From assembly GCA_002751075.1 (NCBI GenBank), contig NAOQ01000428.1, positions 54,958 to 65,257 of the forward strand: a stretch of DNA of 10,300 nucleotides, written 5' to 3'. The stretch's first letter is position 1. Each line of letters starts with the position of its first letter. The translations under genes and the position numbers were made by a program. The notes under the pieces are model-generated. The model searched no databases, had not been told where the DNA came from, and saw only the letters and a program-made list of their open reading frames with translations. Origin of the DNA: Ichthyophonus hoferi (taxonomy: Eukaryota; Opisthokonta; Ichthyosporea; Ichthyophonida; Ichthyophonidae). Shown here piece by piece: positions 8,237 to 10,300 of this stretch.

Positions 8237-8250
8237 AGCCATTTATGCAC

Positions 8251-8690
8251 CATTATTGAAGTCAAAATAAGATAAGATATTGATAAAGTTAGATCGCAAA
8301 TCAATTATGCTTACCACAATTAGAGCAATCTGTATGTAAAATTTACTCTTTTAGAGGCAATAATAATTATCAATTAAATTATAAATTATTTTCACTAAGT
8401 ATGCCAATTCAAGCAATTATTGTAAGTGATCTATAACCAATTTAAAGCAGATTACCCAAAACAACATTATGTGTACCTACCCATCCTTACTCATGTTATT
8501 GTGGATATATAATAATAGTAATTGAAAAAACAGTTCAAATGTTTTGATTGGATTTTTATTATTTATCATGTCAATAATGCAGGGTTGCTTACTTCTAAAT
8601 TGGGTTATATATTACAAGTGAATTGGCTTTGGCTTGGCTTGTGACTATTTCAAAGGTGCACAACAATGTATGCTGCTATGCAGTTAGTTG
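8251..8690. other. Intergenic AT-rich stretch between convergent genes
   Basis: No coding signal, repeat array or RNA gene recognised. A TTTATT near 8555-8560 would be a spare poly(A) signal for the - strand. Confidence 0.6.
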
Positions 8691-8691
8691 T

Positions 8692-8704
8692 TTTATTATT
8701 TATT
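8692..8704 (-). terminator. Two AATAAA signals for the - strand gene
   Basis: TTTATTATTTATT-type sequence on the + strand gives AATAAA on the - strand at 8704-8699 and 8697-8692, about 37-49 bases beyond the stop of the 9075-8741 exon. This is a tight and plausible 3' UTR. Confidence 0.5.
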
Positions 8705-8740
8705 TTTTTGTCTGATTCAGATGGTTAAGCCACATGTATA

Positions 8741-9075
8741 TTAAATATTATCAGAATCTGTGAAAGTTTCATTGACCGGTACACAGCTGTTGGGATCTCC
8801 AATTGTATAACTGGTAGTGGTTATTGTTGTTTGGCCAGTATAAGTAGCAGCCACTTGATTAGATCTGTCATTAAGACTCAGTTGTTGTGCTAGAGGATTT
8901 ACTGAAGGCTCATATACCAATTCTCTGGGTAGCTGATTGTAATGATTATATCTTTGTTCTAATGTAGAATGAATAGATACTTTGATGTGCTTTGGTGCAA
9001 GTGTAAAAATCATGCAATGTGAATGATCATTAAGTTGAGCTATATTACTATGTATATAAAAGACATTTTCACTAT
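8741..9075 (-). CDS. Candidate terminal exon of an unrecognised gene
   Basis: On the - strand an open frame of 110 residues plus TAA follows a possible acceptor (AACATTAG, ending at 9076), with two leading bases completing a codon. It reads SENVFYIHSNIAQLNDHSHC, then MIFTLAPKHIKVSIHSTLEQ, and later LPRELVYEPSVNPLAQQLSL, a threonine-rich ATYTGQTTITTTSYTIGDP, and finally NETFTDSDNI. The composition is like a real protein (proline, glutamine, threonine, aspartate), unlike the Y/I/L-rich chance frames nearby. AATAAA motifs lie just past the stop. The ATG at 9013 could start a 90-residue version if it is a single-exon gene. The family is not recognised. The spacing NV...PK over about 25 residues resembles the end of TM7 in GABA-B-type class C receptors followed by a cytoplasmic tail, but the segment is too polar for a membrane helix, so this is only a lead. 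Confidence 0.5.
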
Positions 9076-9762
9076 CTAATGTTTATAAGCAATTTTCAGA
9101 CTTCTGAATAAGTGTACGATTTGGATGCTGGTTGTTGCTTATAAGAGCCAGTGGTAAATTTGATATCACAATAATATATATATATATGTAATTAAGTGTA
9201 AATTATTTTTGTGTATGATTATGAGAACTTTGTATTTGCCATAAGTGATGTCAATGTACAAGAAAATAACCAGGGTTTACTATTGATTGCAGTTTACATT
9301 TATAGTTTTTCCATTTCATCTTAATAATCCAATAATAATAGTATCTTCTTCCTAGAATGGCTCTTTAGCTAGGCTACCTCATTGGTGTAACTCTTATCTA
9401 TTAGGTATTGACAAATCAATCTATTGGGTTGAGAAAGTATTATGCAATTGAATTATTATGCAATTAACTAATCTTGAGCTACAATCATTAATCTTACTAT
9501 TTGGGGTTTAATCACGAGCTACTTATTAATAAGTTGGGAAGTGATCTTGCAAGATGTATGATTGCCAAGAAGAAGTATGGTAAGGCCTACTTGATTTTTT
9601 AATTCAAAAATAAGTTTGCCTATGCTAAACCAAACACAGCACATTTTAAACTTGATAATTCTTAAAAAAATTAACTAATCAAGAAATCCCCTCTAAGTAT
9701 TCTAAATGTGCCTATGACACTTAAATTGGGTTGGCTCTTATTATTTACATTAATATATGCTA
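9076..9762. other. AT-rich stretch without a firm gene
   Basis: Possibly an intron of the - strand gene. Contains a (TA)n run near 9173-9187 and a two-copy 15-base direct repeat (TATTATGCAATT at 9439 and 9454). There is a short + strand open segment at about 9492-9579, ending at a GTAAGG donor-like site, which is noted under findings. Confidence 0.5.
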
Positions 9763-9885
9763 TTAGTTAATATAGTATTATTGCTATTGTTATTGAAAAG
9801 TTACAACATTATTTAATATATTGTTATTACTATTTTTTACATTGCCATGTAACATTAGTTAACATATTATTATTAGTTTATCTAA
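9763..9885. repeat. 46-base imperfect tandem repeat, about 2.7 copies
   Basis: TTAGTTAATATA-type units begin at 9763, 9809 and 9855, exactly 46 bases apart. The first two copies agree well over their first 29 bases and again at the last four (AACA). The third is recognisable over its first 20 or so bases. No coding potential. Confidence 0.7.
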
Positions 9886-10159
9886 TCATATCAAGCTAGA
9901 AAATATTCACAAACCCATTTGGCCCACTAATGGGACTAAAACGCAAGTTAAACTATATCAAACTAACCCAATTGCACAATACAGATGTATAAGAGCTGAA
10001 AGAAATCACTATGATGACAAAAAATACTAGATATCATAGTCATATGTAGACAGAGATGAGGTTTTATAGTCAACCTAATACAGTTACATATTATAAATAA
10101 AAATATATAGCTAATAGATATCCCTGTAGTAACCACGTTAAGCAACCAATACTGCATAC

Positions 10160-10222
10160 GTTTCCACTGTTTATCAATGTCAATACCTGGCATTCCTCTA
10201 AGGAAAACTTGATGAGTAACAC
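10160..10222 (-). CDS. Candidate internal exon, unrecognised
   Basis: On the - strand, after TCGGTCATTCAG, the sequence reads (two bases) VTHQVFLRGMPGIDIDKQWK up to a donor-like C/GTATGC at 10160/10159, 63 bases in all. The residues look like folded protein and contrast with the hydrophobic Y/I/L-rich text that follows in the same frame (to 9963), which I take as intron. It could belong to the same - strand gene as the 9075-8741 exon. No family recognised. Confidence 0.3.
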
Positions 10223-10300
10223 CTGAATGACCGAAATTTGGAATTTAATTATTAAACATCTTAGATATGGGACTATAAATTTAACTATAGAAAGTGTGTG

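Larger units (their letters stand above)
7919..8250 (+). other. KLHDC4 3' UTR (probable)
   Basis: Sequence after the TAG up to shortly past the second AATAAA. It holds an 88-codon frame (7947-8213) that starts 28 bases after the stop, is preceded by other out-of-frame ATGs, and reads as leucine/isoleucine/asparagine-rich; I treat it as untranslated. The end point is an estimate. Confidence 0.6.

Noticed and set aside
9230-9300. - strand text KPWLFSCTLTSLMANTKFS resembling TM3 of class C receptors
   Set aside because: There is no room for helices 4-6 before the 9075 exon and the flanking frame is closed; likely chance.
9963-10193. 76-codon - strand frame with a hydrophobic stretch suggesting a small membrane protein
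   Set aside because: Only its first 11 or so residues, with sequence just upstream of its ATG, look protein-like; the remainder reads like AT-rich intron and a plausible donor lies at 10159. I kept the short exon candidate instead.
1-10300. Mobile elements, tRNA, rRNA and CRISPR arrays
   Set aside because: I looked for transposase or reverse transcriptase motifs, terminal inverted repeats with target duplications, cloverleaf A/B boxes and regularly spaced identical repeats, and found none convincing.

Overview
This is AT-rich, intron-dense eukaryotic DNA, most likely from an invertebrate animal. It is filled with TA-rich simple repeats and runs such as TTAATTAATTAA. The protein it encodes is clearly of the animal/fungal Kelch-domain protein KLHDC4 (yeast Kel3) family. 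The compact introns (132 to about 1080 bases), the AT richness and the repeat style would suit a demosponge. That placement is a guess from texture and was not established by comparison.

The left three quarters (121-7918, + strand) is one gene. I traced 14 consecutive coding exons, all with GT/AG borders, that join without a frame conflict into the last 409 residues and stop codon of a KLHDC4 orthologue. The gene's start, roughly the first hundred residues and the first Kelch blade, lies upstream of the window. Five Kelch double-glycine strands are visible in order, followed by a lysine-rich linker, the conserved EW-containing tail and an acidic C-terminus. The track's long open frames mostly do not show this gene, because its exons are only 35-195 bases long.

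The introns hold most of the surprises. There are two separate pentamer-based TATAG/TATTG arrays, one with an approximately 40-base higher-order period. A tandem duplication has copied the 3' splice site of one exon, so that the upstream copy would lead directly to a stop codon. There are tandem donor and acceptor sites. An orphan open segment at 4546-4731 has the look of an in-frame cassette exon that is not part of the known family.

From 7919 to about 8250 is the probable 3' UTR with two AATAAA signals. The right end (8690-10300) carries traces of genes on the - strand: a good candidate terminal exon (9075-8741) with AATAAA motifs just past its stop, and a weaker candidate exon near 10222-10160. 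The two genes would be convergent, with about 450 bases between their 3' ends. The rest of the right end is AT-rich non-coding DNA with a three-copy 46-base tandem repeat. No mobile-element protein, tRNA, rRNA or CRISPR array was seen.
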